Of a stretch of DNA of 64,000 bases, positions 47,104 through 55,689 are shown one piece after another. The stretch is taken from contig OU461276.1 of NCBI GenBank assembly GCA_911810475.1, positions 3,597,501 through 3,661,500 of the forward strand, written 5' to 3'. The translations under genes and the position numbers were made by a program. Position 1 is the first letter of the stretch; each line of letters opens with the position of its first letter. This DNA is from Candidatus Celerinatantimonas neptuna. Lineage in GTDB: Bacteria > Pseudomonadota > Gammaproteobacteria > Enterobacterales > Celerinatantimonadaceae. The notes under the pieces were generated by a model that saw only the letters and a list, made by a program, of their open reading frames with translations, was not told the DNA's origin and did not search any database.

Positions 47104-48126
47104 TTAGTTGAACTCTTCTGTATCAATATCTTGCTGAGCCAGTGAATTGTAACGTTCCCCTTTAACCGTATGCTGGTTAATAAGCGCATCCATCTGATGA
47201 TATAAATGATCTGAAATAATAATCTCTGGGCATATAAAGTTCTCTTTTAGATGATGCAGATTAGTGGTTCCAGGGATCACATGAATATTCTCTGAGCGAG
47301 TGAGTAGCCATGCCAAAACTACAGTTGCAAGAGTCAATGGAGCAACGTTGTAATGTTCCATATACGGAGCGACAAGTTGCTCCAGCTCTTCAATAAGTTG
47401 TGAATTATGGACTAAGTTATTGGATAAGAAGCGGGGCATATTTCGCCGTATATCATGTTCAGAAAATATAGTCTTTGGTGTAATTTGCCCTGTTAGCATT
47501 CCCCTTCCCAGTGGGCTAAAGGTAATCAATGCCACACCTAGCTCTTCGCATTTATCCAAAAGCGCAATTTCGGGGTTTCTTGTCCACAATGAATATTCCG
47601 ACTGAACTGCAGCAATCGGATGGACCTGATGAGCTCTTGATAAAGTGGATGCGGAAACTTCAGATAACCCTATTTCAAGGATCTTCCCCTCTTTTTTTAA
47701 CTGAGCAAGTGCTTCAATTGACTCTTCAATTGGAGTCGTTTTATCCCATCTGTGAAGATAATAAAGATCAATGGCATCAGTATTCAAACGACTAAGACTT
47801 TCTTCGCATATTCGACGAATTGTATTAGGATCAGAACAAATAATCCTTTCCCTATTACTGTCACGATATATACCACATTTACTAGCCAGTAAGTATTCAT
47901 CCCTTCGATGTCCAACAGCTTTTGCAATAAGTCTCTCATTTGATCCATACCCATAAAGTGCAGCGGTATCCAACATCTGATAGCCCATATCTAGAGCTTT
48001 ATTAAGTAGCTCTATCGCACTTTTGTCATCAACTGGGACATATCCATGTGACAAATTCATGCACCCCAGACCAACCGGATAACACGAGAATTGCCCGATA
48101 CTCCGACTTGATTCATTCGGTTTCAT
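47104..48126 (-). CDS. Aldo/keto reductase behind ligC
   Basis: 340 residues of the AKR family. The catalytic tetrad is visible: Asp and Tyr in MLDTAALYGYGSNERLI, Lys in LLASKCGIY, His in DLYYLHRWDKTTP; NADPH-binding residues are in FSPLGRGMLTGQI and VIPGTTNLHHLKEN. It starts four bases after the ligC stop, so both are surely cotranscribed, yet the 4,5-cleavage pathway needs no such reductase. It may reduce an aromatic aldehyde or a ring-cleavage semialdehyde. The true substrate is unknown. The subgroup resembles the AKR11-15-like soluble reductases. Confidence 0.87.
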   Translation of the reverse strand: MKPNESSRSIGQFSCYPVGLGCMNLSHGYVPVDDKSAIELLNKALDMGYQMLDTAALYGYGSNERLIAKAVGHRRDEYLLASKCGIYRDSNRERIICSDPNTIRRICEESLSRLNTDAIDLYYLHRWDKTTPIEESIEALAQLKKEGKILEIGLSEVSASTLSRAHQVHPIAAVQSEYSLWTRNPEIALLDKCEELGVALITFSPLGRGMLTGQITPKTIFSEHDIRRNMPRFLSNNLVHNSQLIEELEQLVAPYMEHYNVAPLTLATVVLAWLLTRSENIHVIPGTTNLHHLKENFICPEIIISDHLYHQMDALINQHTVKGERYNSLAQQDIDTEEFN

Positions 48127-48130
48127 CTTT

Positions 48131-49081
48131 TTATCTCTCGTTTAAGCATGATTCGATACGATGAAGTGTTTCCATCGCAGATAAACACTGGCCAACACTT
48201 GAATTAGGTTCACACCTTTTTTCTATTGCTGAGAAAAACTCACGGTCAACCAATTCGATACCATTATCCGATACAGTCATATCCGTTAAATCAACAGGCT
48301 GGTCGTATCCGTCATATAAATCATCATAACGGGCAATATATGTTCCTTTATCACAGATATATCGAAAGAAAGTCCCAAATGGTCCATCATTATTAAATGA
48401 TAAAGATAATGTGCAAATAGCACCTAAAGGAACCCTCATCCCAATACTCATATCCATTGCAATTCCCAATTCTGGGTGAATTGGCCCTTGCACGGCATGA
48501 ACCTGACTGACAATTTCACCCGTCTGATATTGAAATAAATCAACAGTGTGGCATGCATGATGCCACAATAGATGATCCGTCCAGTTTCGCTGTTCTCCTT
48601 TCGCATTTGTATTGGTTCGCCGATAAAAATAGGTTTGAACATCCATTTGTTGAATGACAAGCTCTCCTGCTCTGATTTTATTATGTATCCATTGATGACT
48701 GGGATTAAAACGTCTGATATGCCCTGCCATTGCAACCAGTCCGGTACGCTGCTGTGCTTTGACAAGATTTTTAGCGTCATACAGATTATCCGCCATTGGA
48801 ATTTCAACTAAAACATGTTTGCCATTGTTTAAACATTCAATCGCCTGACTTGCATGCATTTGAGTTGGCGTTGCTAAAATAACAGCATCAAGATCTTTCA
48901 TAGCTAAAGCTTTTGCAAGATCTGTTGTTAAAAAAGCATTTGGATATTTGATGCGCAAATCTTCAAGCTTTGTACCATCGGAATCGATAAGTACCGTGAT
49001 TTCAATATGTTCGATTTGACTAATTGCTTCAAGATGCTTTGTTCCGAATGCTCCCGTTGCACCACAAACACATACCTTCAT
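48131..49081 (-). CDS. ligC: 4-Carboxy-2-hydroxymuconate-6-semialdehyde dehydrogenase
   Basis: 316 residues of the Gfo/Idh/MocA family, size as SYK-6 LigC. It oxidises the ring-cleavage product (in its hemiacetal form) to 2-pyrone-4,6-dicarboxylate with NAD(P)+. Diagnostic: nucleotide site CGATGAFGTKHLEAI, GHIRRFNPSHQWIHNKI, IQQMDVQTYFYRRTN, WTDHLLWHHACHTVDLFQYQTG, VQGPIHPELGIAMDMSI and SLSFNNDGPFGTFFRYICDKGTYIARYDDL, near-identical to my memory of LigC. Divergent from ligI-ligA-ligB across 438 bases. First gene of a two-gene unit with the aldo/keto reductase. Confidence 0.94.
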   Translation of the reverse strand: MKVCVCGATGAFGTKHLEAISQIEHIEITVLIDSDGTKLEDLRIKYPNAFLTTDLAKALAMKDLDAVILATPTQMHASQAIECLNNGKHVLVEIPMADNLYDAKNLVKAQQRTGLVAMAGHIRRFNPSHQWIHNKIRAGELVIQQMDVQTYFYRRTNTNAKGEQRNWTDHLLWHHACHTVDLFQYQTGEIVSQVHAVQGPIHPELGIAMDMSIGMRVPLGAICTLSLSFNNDGPFGTFFRYICDKGTYIARYDDLYDGYDQPVDLTDMTVSDNGIELVDREFFSAIEKRCEPNSSVGQCLSAMETLHRIESCLNER

Positions 49082-49519
49082 ATAGTTATCCCTCGATTTA
49101 ATGTGCTTAATAATTAATTTTTATCGACTAACAAGCATTTAAACAATGAGACTAATAAACTGACTGATTACTATTCTGAAAACATAACTCATATTTTTTA
49201 ATTAAGAACCGATATAGAGCGATTAAACATCTTACAAAATATGGCAGATTAACCTATCGTATATCCTTTGTATTTACCAATTAATATTTATCAATTCCAA
49301 TTCGAATATTAAATATTCGAAGCTACCCCTAAAAGATGATTGTTCTTACAAGAATATATCTCAGAACACCGTTATGATGAACTTTCATGTTATCGGCATA
49401 ATCATTTTAAATGAAACCTATAAATAGTGGAACAATTTATCTAATAAATTAAAAAATTAATATTTATTATGTAATTATCGCCTGATATTACTGCCTTAAA
49501 TTTTAGGAGGACATATATT
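49082..49519. other. Divergent ligC / ligIAB regulatory region
   Basis: 438 very AT-rich bases without a gene. Contains a 21-bp perfect palindrome (separate entry). Promoter boxes are hard to choose in such AT-rich DNA. It probably directs both divergent units. Confidence 0.5.
49301..49321. promoter_or_regulatory. Perfect 21-bp palindrome, candidate operator for lig genes
   Basis: Arms TTCGAATATT and AATATTCGAA about a single central A. It lies 220 bases before the ligC start and 199 before ligI, in the middle of the divergent region. Symmetry fits a dimeric regulator; the T-N11-A form of LysR boxes is not centred on it. Confidence 0.55.
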
Positions 49520-50392
49520 ATGGATTCTGATTATCTACCATATCATATTAATCCAAGCAAACCAGTCTTTAAACTACCGGAAGGGGCAATTGATGCTCAT
49601 TGCCATATCTTTGGCCCAGAGAATCTATTCCCATATGCTCCACAACGTAAATATACACCTTGTGATGCACCTAAAGCTCAGCTCTTTAAGCTTAGAGATC
49701 ATCTGGGATTTTCAAGAAATGTCATCGTACAGGCGTCTTGCCACGGTACGGATAATCAAGCCATGATTGATGCATTATCTTCTGCGGGTAATCAGGCTCG
49801 TGGAGTCGCGGTTGTCTCTGAAGACATTAGCTTTTCCGAATTGGAGAAAATGCATATCGCTGGAGTCCGGGGCGTTCGTTTTAACTTTGTAAAGCGATTG
49901 GTTGATAATGTTCCCCGTGCTGTTTTTCAACATATAGCCGATAAAGTACGCCCACTGGGATGGCATATTGTTGCCTATTTTGAAGCACAGGATCTCGAAG
50001 AAATTACATCATTTCTTGCAGGGTTGAATATGATAATCGTTATTGACCATATGGGACGCCCCAAAGTTGAAGAAGGTCTTCTTGGCATAGCGTTTCAAAG
50101 ATTTATTCAGATCATGAAAGAACAACCCAATTTCTGGGTTAAAGTGGGTGGTGCTGAACGATTAACACAAACACCGCCTGATTATCGTGATGTAGTCCCT
50201 TTTGCCCGAAAATTGATTGAACTATTTCCAAAACGGGTGCTTTGGGGAACCGATTGGCCTCACCCGAATATGAAATCACATATTCCTGATGATGGGCAAT
50301 TAGTTGATCTCATTCCTCAAATAGCACCGACACTAGAATTACAACATCAATTACTCGTTATTAACCCAAGATACTTATATTGGGAGGAATGA
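49520..50392 (+). CDS. ligI: 2-Pyrone-4,6-dicarboxylate hydrolase
   Basis: 290 residues of the amidohydrolase superfamily (LigI group, active without metal in SYK-6). It hydrolyses PDC to 4-oxalomesaconate. Diagnostic: PEGAIDAHCHIFGPENLFPYAPQRKYTPCDAP, VQASCHGTDNQAMIDAL, GVRGVRFNFVKRLVD, VIDHMGRPKVEEG and VLWGTDWPHPNMKSHIPDDG (general base Asp). TAGGAGGA precedes the ATG. Its stop overlaps the ligA start (TGATG). First gene of ligI-ligA-ligB. Confidence 0.94.
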   Translation: MDSDYLPYHINPSKPVFKLPEGAIDAHCHIFGPENLFPYAPQRKYTPCDAPKAQLFKLRDHLGFSRNVIVQASCHGTDNQAMIDALSSAGNQARGVAVVSEDISFSELEKMHIAGVRGVRFNFVKRLVDNVPRAVFQHIADKVRPLGWHIVAYFEAQDLEEITSFLAGLNMIIVIDHMGRPKVEEGLLGIAFQRFIQIMKEQPNFWVKVGGAERLTQTPPDYRDVVPFARKLIELFPKRVLWGTDWPHPNMKSHIPDDGQLVDLIPQIAPTLELQHQLLVINPRYLYWEE

Positions 50393-50757
50393 TGAAAAAT
50401 AATCAGTCTTATTTACTTAATCCAGAAATTATTCCAGGAACAACTATGTTTGATGGGAAAATGTCTGGTAAAGGATTTAATTTAAACAAGATGTGCTACT
50501 CATTTAATCAAGCCTCTGCCCGGAATGAATTTTTAGATGATGAATTAGCTTATTGTAAAAAATTCAATTTATCCAAATCTCAAATAGAAGCAATTAAAAA
50601 TAAAGATATTCTAAAACTCTTAGATGAGGGAGGTAGTATTTATCATCTTGCTAAATTTGCCGGTATTTTCGGTATGAATATGCAAGATATAGGAGCAATT
50701 CAAACAGGTATGACTGTTGAAGAATTTCATGAAAAACTTAGAAAGGCAGGAAAATAA
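50392..50757 (+). CDS. ligA: Protocatechuate 4,5-dioxygenase, alpha subunit
   Basis: 121 residues, the small LigA subunit with IPGTTMFDGKMSGKGFNLNKMCYSFNQASARNEFLDDELAYCKKFNLS and IYHLAKFAGIFGMNMQDIGAIQTGMTVEEF. It caps the active site of LigB, and in SYK-6 the holoenzyme is alpha2beta2. Two adjacent ATGs (50389, 50392) follow GGGAGG; the second has the better spacing and sits in a TGATG overlap with ligI. ligB starts one base after its stop codon. Confidence 0.94.
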   Translation: MKNNQSYLLNPEIIPGTTMFDGKMSGKGFNLNKMCYSFNQASARNEFLDDELAYCKKFNLSKSQIEAIKNKDILKLLDEGGSIYHLAKFAGIFGMNMQDIGAIQTGMTVEEFHEKLRKAGK

Positions 50758-50758
50758 A

Positions 50759-51601
50759 ATGGCAAATATTATAGGTGCAATAGGTACATCTCATATACCT
50801 GCTATTGGTAAAGCAATCGATCAAAAAAGTCAAAATGAACCTTATTGGAAATCATTCTTTGATTCATATATTCCAATCCATCGCTGGTTAAATGCAAACC
50901 AACCAGATGTAGCCATTATTTTTTATAATGATCACGGTTTAGAATTTTTCTTTGATAAAAAGCCTACTTTTGCAATTGGCGCAGCAAATCAATATTTCAA
51001 TGATGATGAAGGATGGGGAATAAAACCTATTCCACCAGTTACCGGGGCTTCTGATCTTTCATGGCATATTTGTAATTATCTGGTTGAAAATGAATTTGAT
51101 ATCACTATTTGCCAGGAGATGAAAGTCGATCATGGGGTGACAGTTCCATTACAACTGATGTGGCCGAATAATAGCTATCAGCATATTCAAGTAATCCCCG
51201 TCTGTATCAATGTAGAACAGCATCCCATGCCCTCCCCTAAGCGTTGTTTTGAGTTAGGAAAAGCGATCAGCGAATCACTAAAGAGCTTCGAACTTGATTT
51301 GAAAGTCGTTGTTTTTGGTACCGGTGGACTATCTCATCAGTTAGAAGGAACACGAGCCGGATTCATTAATAAAGAATTCGACCTATATTGCATGGATAAA
51401 CTCATTAATGCACCTCAGATTCTGACGCGATTTTCAATATTGGATCTTGTGAAACAAGGCGGAGCCCAGGGTCCTGAATTTATCATGTGGATGGCTATGC
51501 GCGGTGCTCTATCTGATAATATAGAACTATTGCATCAGGCTTATCACCTTCCCATTTCAAACACAGGCGCAGGAACAATGTTAATTGAAGAATGTAGTTG
51601 A
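50759..51601 (+). CDS. ligB: Protocatechuate 4,5-dioxygenase, beta (catalytic) subunit
   Basis: 280 residues of the class III extradiol dioxygenases. It opens the ring of protocatechuate at carbons 4-5 with Fe(II) and O2. Iron ligands are His12 in GTSHIPAIG, His59 in FYNDHGLEFF and Glu in QGPEFIMWMAMRG; the second-sphere His is in FGTGGLSHQLEG. AGGA lies eight bases before ATG 50759, preferred over an in-frame start inside ligA. An imperfect inverted repeat follows the stop. Last gene of ligIAB and of the aromatic cluster. Confidence 0.95.
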   Translation: MANIIGAIGTSHIPAIGKAIDQKSQNEPYWKSFFDSYIPIHRWLNANQPDVAIIFYNDHGLEFFFDKKPTFAIGAANQYFNDDEGWGIKPIPPVTGASDLSWHICNYLVENEFDITICQEMKVDHGVTVPLQLMWPNNSYQHIQVIPVCINVEQHPMPSPKRCFELGKAISESLKSFELDLKVVVFGTGGLSHQLEGTRAGFINKEFDLYCMDKLINAPQILTRFSILDLVKQGGAQGPEFIMWMAMRGALSDNIELLHQAYHLPISNTGAGTMLIEECS

Positions 51602-51631
51602 AGAATATGAGGGGTTTATCCTCTCATATTC
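51602..51631 (+). terminator. Inverted repeat after ligB
   Basis: AGAATATGAG ... CTCATATTCT around GGGTTTATCCT gives a stem of at least 10 bp immediately after the ligB stop. No T-run follows, so it is a weak terminator or an mRNA-stabilising hairpin. Confidence 0.45.
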
Positions 51632-51660
51632 TAACTCATAACGGTTATCTGAACTTTTAA

Positions 51661-51882
51661 ATACAGGTCATTCAAGCTACTAGCATCAACTTTTGGCAAT
51701 TTTTCTATCAACTATTTCAGAATACATTTTCCATATCGGATTATCCATCTGGTAAGCGAAGAGGTAATCCAAAGGCAACTTTACGAGAGGTCTTGAAAAA
51801 TGATATGTATGTACCTTTAAACTTTGTTACTCTCAATATGTTTATTTTTGGGGCTGGATTTTACTTAAATCAAAACTATTAG
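51661..51882 (+). other. Open frame without start codon, possible gene remnant
   Basis: The 400-base gap between ligB and cheV holds 73 sense codons without ATG at the beginning or a ribosome site. The product would include SISDYPSGKRRGNPKATL and end NMFIFGAGFYLNQNY. It is not recognised. It may be a decayed gene or chance. Nothing else was found in the gap apart from the cheV ribosome site. Confidence 0.2.
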
Positions 51883-52004
51883 AGTAAATTGTTTGAGTTT
51901 TAATCAGAATTCCATATGAGTTATAGCCCGAACAAACAATCTAAAAACCAATTAATCTCATGTTTGATATAATAGATTAGGTACTTGGCAATGAAGGAAG
52001 TGTC

Positions 52005-52928
52005 ATGAAAAATAACGGCCAACAGCCTCAAGGGCTCCTGCTGTTTAAGCTAACCGAACGGCAAACTTTTGCATTAGGGACATTAAAAGTCAGGGAGATC
52101 ATCCCATATCAGCACCTTACTGTTATACCGCAATCCCATTCTGCGGTCGTTGGCTCAACTCCTTTTAGAGGTAAAACCATATCTATTATCGACATGGCTC
52201 TGGCTGTTGGATACCGCCCAATTCAAAAGGACGAAATCGAGAACTGTTTTATTATAGTAACAGATTGCCAACGTCAGCTTATTGGTTTTTTAGTCCGCAA
52301 AATTGACCGAATTGTGGAATGTAACTGGCGTGAAATCACATCGGTTCCAGACGCAGTTGGCCGAAATGCATATGTTACCGGTGTTGCACATTTCGAAGAT
52401 CAAATGGTTCAGTTGCTGGACATCGAAATGCTGCTATCACACATCTTCCCAACTGAAGAAGATCAGTTGCATGCCCATATCGATGCGAGAGAAAAAGCAA
52501 AACTCAGAGAGCATCATATATTAGTGGTTGATGATTCGGTTGTTGCCCGAAAACAACTAACAGAGGCACTTGATTATATCGAGGTCCCTTTCGAAGTCTG
52601 TTCTGATGGCAGTCATGCATTGCAACTTATGAAAGAGGCTGCGGAGCGTGACGAAAAAATTGATATTTTAGTTAGTGATATTGAAATGCCGGGACTCGAC
52701 GGATATGAACTAACTTTTGAAATCAGAAGTATTCCTCAATTAGCTGATTCTTATATTATTTTGCATACATCACTGTCAAGTGAGATTAGTGTTGATCGGG
52801 CTCATCAAGTGGGTGCTAATGAAGCACTGACTAAATTTGATGCAGCTGAACTAGTTCATGGAATGTTACGCGGGGCAATTCAGGTAGAAAGTGGAACGGT
52901 TACCCCAGGCGTTGCAAGCAGAAAATAA
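52005..52928 (+). CDS. cheV: Chemotaxis protein CheV (CheW-REC fusion)
   Basis: 307 residues. An N-terminal CheW-like domain (about 10-160; LLLFKLTERQTFALGTLKVREII, GSTPFRGKTISIIDMALAVG) couples receptors to CheA; a C-terminal receiver domain (about 170-295) has the acidic pair in LVVDDS, phosphorylated Asp in VSDIEMPGLDGYE, Thr/Ser in LHTSLSS and Lys in LTKFD. It modulates chemoreceptor arrays. GGAAG precedes the ATG. It stands alone; its nearness to the aromatic cluster need not be functional. Terminator follows. Confidence 0.94.
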   Translation: MKNNGQQPQGLLLFKLTERQTFALGTLKVREIIPYQHLTVIPQSHSAVVGSTPFRGKTISIIDMALAVGYRPIQKDEIENCFIIVTDCQRQLIGFLVRKIDRIVECNWREITSVPDAVGRNAYVTGVAHFEDQMVQLLDIEMLLSHIFPTEEDQLHAHIDAREKAKLREHHILVVDDSVVARKQLTEALDYIEVPFEVCSDGSHALQLMKEAAERDEKIDILVSDIEMPGLDGYELTFEIRSIPQLADSYIILHTSLSSEISVDRAHQVGANEALTKFDAAELVHGMLRGAIQVESGTVTPGVASRK

Positions 52929-52937
52929 TAACAGGTG

Positions 52938-52964
52938 AATAAAGCCACTTTATGTGGCTTTATT
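52938..52964. terminator. Bidirectional terminator between cheV and the dehydrogenase gene
   Basis: 11-bp stem AATAAAGCCAC / GTGGCTTTATT with loop TTTAT, between convergent genes. Confidence 0.75.
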
Positions 52965-52979
52965 CTTTCCATAAACAAA

Positions 52980-53846
52980 TCAGTCACTATCCTTTTCACC
53001 TTTGAGCATGGCATAAACTGCTGAAAAATCATAATCAGCAAATCCAGCCTGGCATGTTTTAGCAAACATTTCTTTAGTAATAGCAGCCATCAACAATGGC
53101 TCTTGTGTTTCATAAGCAAGATCTTGCAAACAATGTAAATCCTTATAAATCAGAGACGACTTAAAATGTGGTGTAAAATCATCGTCTAAAAGTTTAGATT
53201 TTTTCGCATTCAAGACGCCGCTATTTCCCCCGCCAACAGAAAGAATATCCAAAAGGACCTGCTTATCTATACCGACTGTTTCTCCAAAGTGAGTTATCTC
53301 TGCTAAAACAGCCATAAAACTGCCTAGAGCCAGGTTATTGAGTAATTTCATTCGACTGGCCTGGCCTATTTGAGGCAGATAGAATCGGTAAGCCGAAATC
53401 TTTTCCAATAATGGGATAATGGATTCATATGCAGATTTCTGACCACTCGTCACAATAGTTAAGGCACCTTTACGGGCTGGAACAACACTACCAAAAATAG
53501 GTGACTCTAAATAGATAGCTTGTTTAGCTGATATCATTTTCTCAAATTCAACCACCTTTTTATAATGATTGGTGGTCATATCAAGAACAATTTGCTCAGG
53601 TTTAAGTGCAGCTAAAATACCTTTGTCAGAACAAAGAACTTCTTCTACCGCTTGACTATCAAACAAGCATAAACAAATTACATCGCAATCTTTCGTCAAT
53701 TGATCTGGTGAATTATAAATAGTTGCATCAAGATCTGTCGCTTTATCTAAATTGCGATTATATACACCAAGCTGATAACTACACTCGATTAACCGCTGTG
53801 ATATAGCTTTTCCTAAATACCCGAGACCAATAAATCCAACTTTCAT
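52980..53846 (-). CDS. NAD(P)-dependent beta-hydroxyacid dehydrogenase family protein
   Basis: 288 residues. Rossmann motif MKVGFIGLGYLGKAISQRL at the N-terminus, VLDMTTNHYKKVVE as substrate-site region, PIFGSVVPARKGALTIVTSG as the usual PVSGG-type loop, and the catalytic Lys in ASRMKLLNNLALGSFMA. This places it with 3-hydroxyisobutyrate dehydrogenases and GLYR/succinic-semialdehyde reductases. Exact substrate unknown. It is a lone gene, convergent with cheV and divergent from the tRNA-Val pair. Confidence 0.87.
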   Translation of the reverse strand: MKVGFIGLGYLGKAISQRLIECSYQLGVYNRNLDKATDLDATIYNSPDQLTKDCDVICLCLFDSQAVEEVLCSDKGILAALKPEQIVLDMTTNHYKKVVEFEKMISAKQAIYLESPIFGSVVPARKGALTIVTSGQKSAYESIIPLLEKISAYRFYLPQIGQASRMKLLNNLALGSFMAVLAEITHFGETVGIDKQVLLDILSVGGGNSGVLNAKKSKLLDDDFTPHFKSSLIYKDLHCLQDLAYETQEPLLMAAITKEMFAKTCQAGFADYDFSAVYAMLKGEKDSD

Positions 53847-54069
53847 TATTAGATACCTTATGATGAACCGATTAACGGATATTTACCTTATGTGATCATC
53901 TCTTTTATGCCAAATACTTATTCCTGCTTAACTCTTATATTTTGATTAAAAATGTGATTTAGGTACACTTTATCATGACCACCTTCCAATATTAATTCTC
54001 TATACTAAGCCATTGTGTTTGAACTATGGCTAAACAATCAGCAATTAAATTAATTTGTTTGAAAAACAC

Positions 54070-54098
54070 TTGCATACAGGTAATCCTATAGCTAATAT
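54070..54098 (+). promoter_or_regulatory. Promoter of the tRNA-Val pair
   Basis: TTGCAT, 17-base spacer, TAATAT, followed by a GC-rich GCCTCGC stretch like the discriminator of stringently controlled stable RNA promoters. It lies about 25 bases before the first tRNA. Confidence 0.65.
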
Positions 54099-54122
54099 AC
54101 GCCTCGCTTTTTAGCGTTGTGT

Positions 54123-54199
54123 ACGACCGTAGCTCAGTTGGTTAGAGCACCACCTTGACATGGTGGGGGTCGGTGGTTCGAGTCCACTCGGTCGTACCA
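54123..54199 (+). tRNA. tRNA-Val (anticodon GAC), first copy
   Basis: 77 nt including the encoded CCA. Acceptor ACGACCG pairs with CGGTCGT, D arm GCTC/GAGC, anticodon loop TTGACAT with GAC at 34-36, variable loop GGGTC, T arm GGTGG-TTCGAGT-CCACT. It is close to E. coli valV/valW. Reads GUC and GUU. Confidence 0.97.
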
Positions 54200-54219
54200 G
54201 TCTCATACATCATCATTGT

Positions 54220-54296
54220 ACGACCGTAGCTCAGTTGGTTAGAGCATCACCTTGACATGGTGGGGGTCGGTGGTTCGAGTCCACTCGGTCGTACCA
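54220..54296 (+). tRNA. tRNA-Val (anticodon GAC), second copy
   Basis: 77 nt with encoded CCA, identical to the first copy except at position 27, where C is T (TCACC for CCACC), giving a U-G pair at the top of the anticodon stem. Separated from copy one by 20 bases, so a recent tandem duplication in one transcript. Confidence 0.97.
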
Positions 54297-54466
54297 ATCT
54301 TTATAATATTTTTATATTCTATTACTAAACTTTACCTTTCTCTTACCTATTTTTACAGTTTTATGATTGACTCTGATATGTCTGTTAAATAGCATTAACT
54401 TACTGTCTATAAACGTTTTCTGTTCTGAATTTTCAGTTTTCTTAGAACTGCATTAGGTCCCCATGA

Positions 54467-55477
54467 ATGCGTAAAAAAAAAGTTACAATGAAAGATATTG
54501 CTGTTTTAGCTGGAGTTTCTCAGCCAACGGTATCAATTGTCCTTAATGATTCCGATAATGTCCGCATTTCTCACGATACAAGAGAACGAGTTATTTCGGC
54601 AGCTAAACAACTCGAATATCAAATTCGTCGTCCGACATCCCACCATAATAAACATCATTTGATAGCATTTATTGTAAATAATCTGGCAGAAAAAGATCCC
54701 TTTTTAAGTGCCCTTAAAGGAACAATTGAACGGGCAAGAGAATTTGAATATGCTGTAGCTGTTCTTGAAAATTCCAAGATGAGAGAAAGCCAACAAACCT
54801 TTATTGATGAGTTGGAAAGTGGTAACTATGGTGCTGTTATTTATGCAAATAATACCTATGCAGGAATAGAGCCTTTAAATTTTACGCCTTCATTACCAAC
54901 AGTTATGCTAAATTGTTTTTATCAAACAGACAAACAGGTCCCCTGCATTATACCTGCTGATTTATCCGGTGGATTTCAAGTGACCCAGCATTTGCTGAAA
55001 CAGGGATACAAGCGTATCGCGTTTATAGGTGAAAATTTATCCTCTGTTGCTTCTCAAAAACGCCTGGATGGCTACCGGCAGGCCTTATTACAAAATGATT
55101 ATGTTCCTGATGACTCATTAATACGGTTTTGTCACACGTTAGGGAATGAAAGCTATCGACAAACCCAGGAATTGCTCAATCTTTCACCGCCCCCTGATGC
55201 AATTTTTTGTGCCAGCGATCTTATGGCAATAGGGTGTTATCTGGCAATTGCACATGCCGGGCTACAGATCCCTAACGATATAGCTGTAGCCGGATTTGAG
55301 AATCAGTCTTTAGCTGATAAGCTGACACCTCAGCTTACATCGTTCCATCTTCCTTATTATGAGATGGGTAAACTTGCTGTTGACTGTTTACTTGATCGCA
55401 ACGCAGGTAACTATGAATTGCCAATTCAACAGGTTGAAGGCGAGTTATGTATCGGTGATTCAACCACACAACACTAA
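54467..55477 (+). CDS. LacI/GalR-family transcriptional regulator
   Basis: 336 residues. LacI-type HTH at 5-50 (VTMKDIAVLAGVSQPTVSIVLNDSDNVRISHDTRERVISAAKQLEY) with the hinge helix after it, then a periplasmic-binding-protein-like effector domain (GYKRIAFIGENLSSVASQKRLDGYRQALL, PDAIFCASDLMAIGCYLAIAHAGLQIPNDIAVAGFENQSLADKLTPQLTSF). It would bind a sugar or nucleoside and repress genes elsewhere; no sugar operon is adjacent, so target and ligand are unknown. An ATG four bases upstream is out of frame. The ribosome site is weak. Confidence 0.92.
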   Translation: MRKKKVTMKDIAVLAGVSQPTVSIVLNDSDNVRISHDTRERVISAAKQLEYQIRRPTSHHNKHHLIAFIVNNLAEKDPFLSALKGTIERAREFEYAVAVLENSKMRESQQTFIDELESGNYGAVIYANNTYAGIEPLNFTPSLPTVMLNCFYQTDKQVPCIIPADLSGGFQVTQHLLKQGYKRIAFIGENLSSVASQKRLDGYRQALLQNDYVPDDSLIRFCHTLGNESYRQTQELLNLSPPPDAIFCASDLMAIGCYLAIAHAGLQIPNDIAVAGFENQSLADKLTPQLTSFHLPYYEMGKLAVDCLLDRNAGNYELPIQQVEGELCIGDSTTQH

Positions 55478-55689
55478 TCTAATTTAAGAGATTGTTGTGA
55501 GATTATCCTTATTGACTTTTTAGACTTCGTTTTAGATAGAAAGACACGATTTAATTCTTTTCTGAAAAGATTCTTTTATCCATAGTTAAGGTCAATTAAT
55601 CCCAATAATCCCATTTGGTCCAGTGGCAGAGCGATGCTGTATTGTGTATAGTTGGTGCTCTTCTAACTAGGGTTTTACGGATTCATCAG

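Noticed and set aside
51720..51800. Peptide resembling the basic GKRRxGxPKxxxxxVLKxD pattern near the end of eukaryotic LINE reverse transcriptases
   Set aside because: The match is a few residues in a short startless frame of AT-rich DNA; no reverse transcriptase domain is present.
55611..55650. tRNA-like stretch (GGTCCAGTGGCAGAGC) upstream of rnb
   Set aside because: It resembles a D-arm, but no anticodon stem, TTCGA loop or closing acceptor strand follows.
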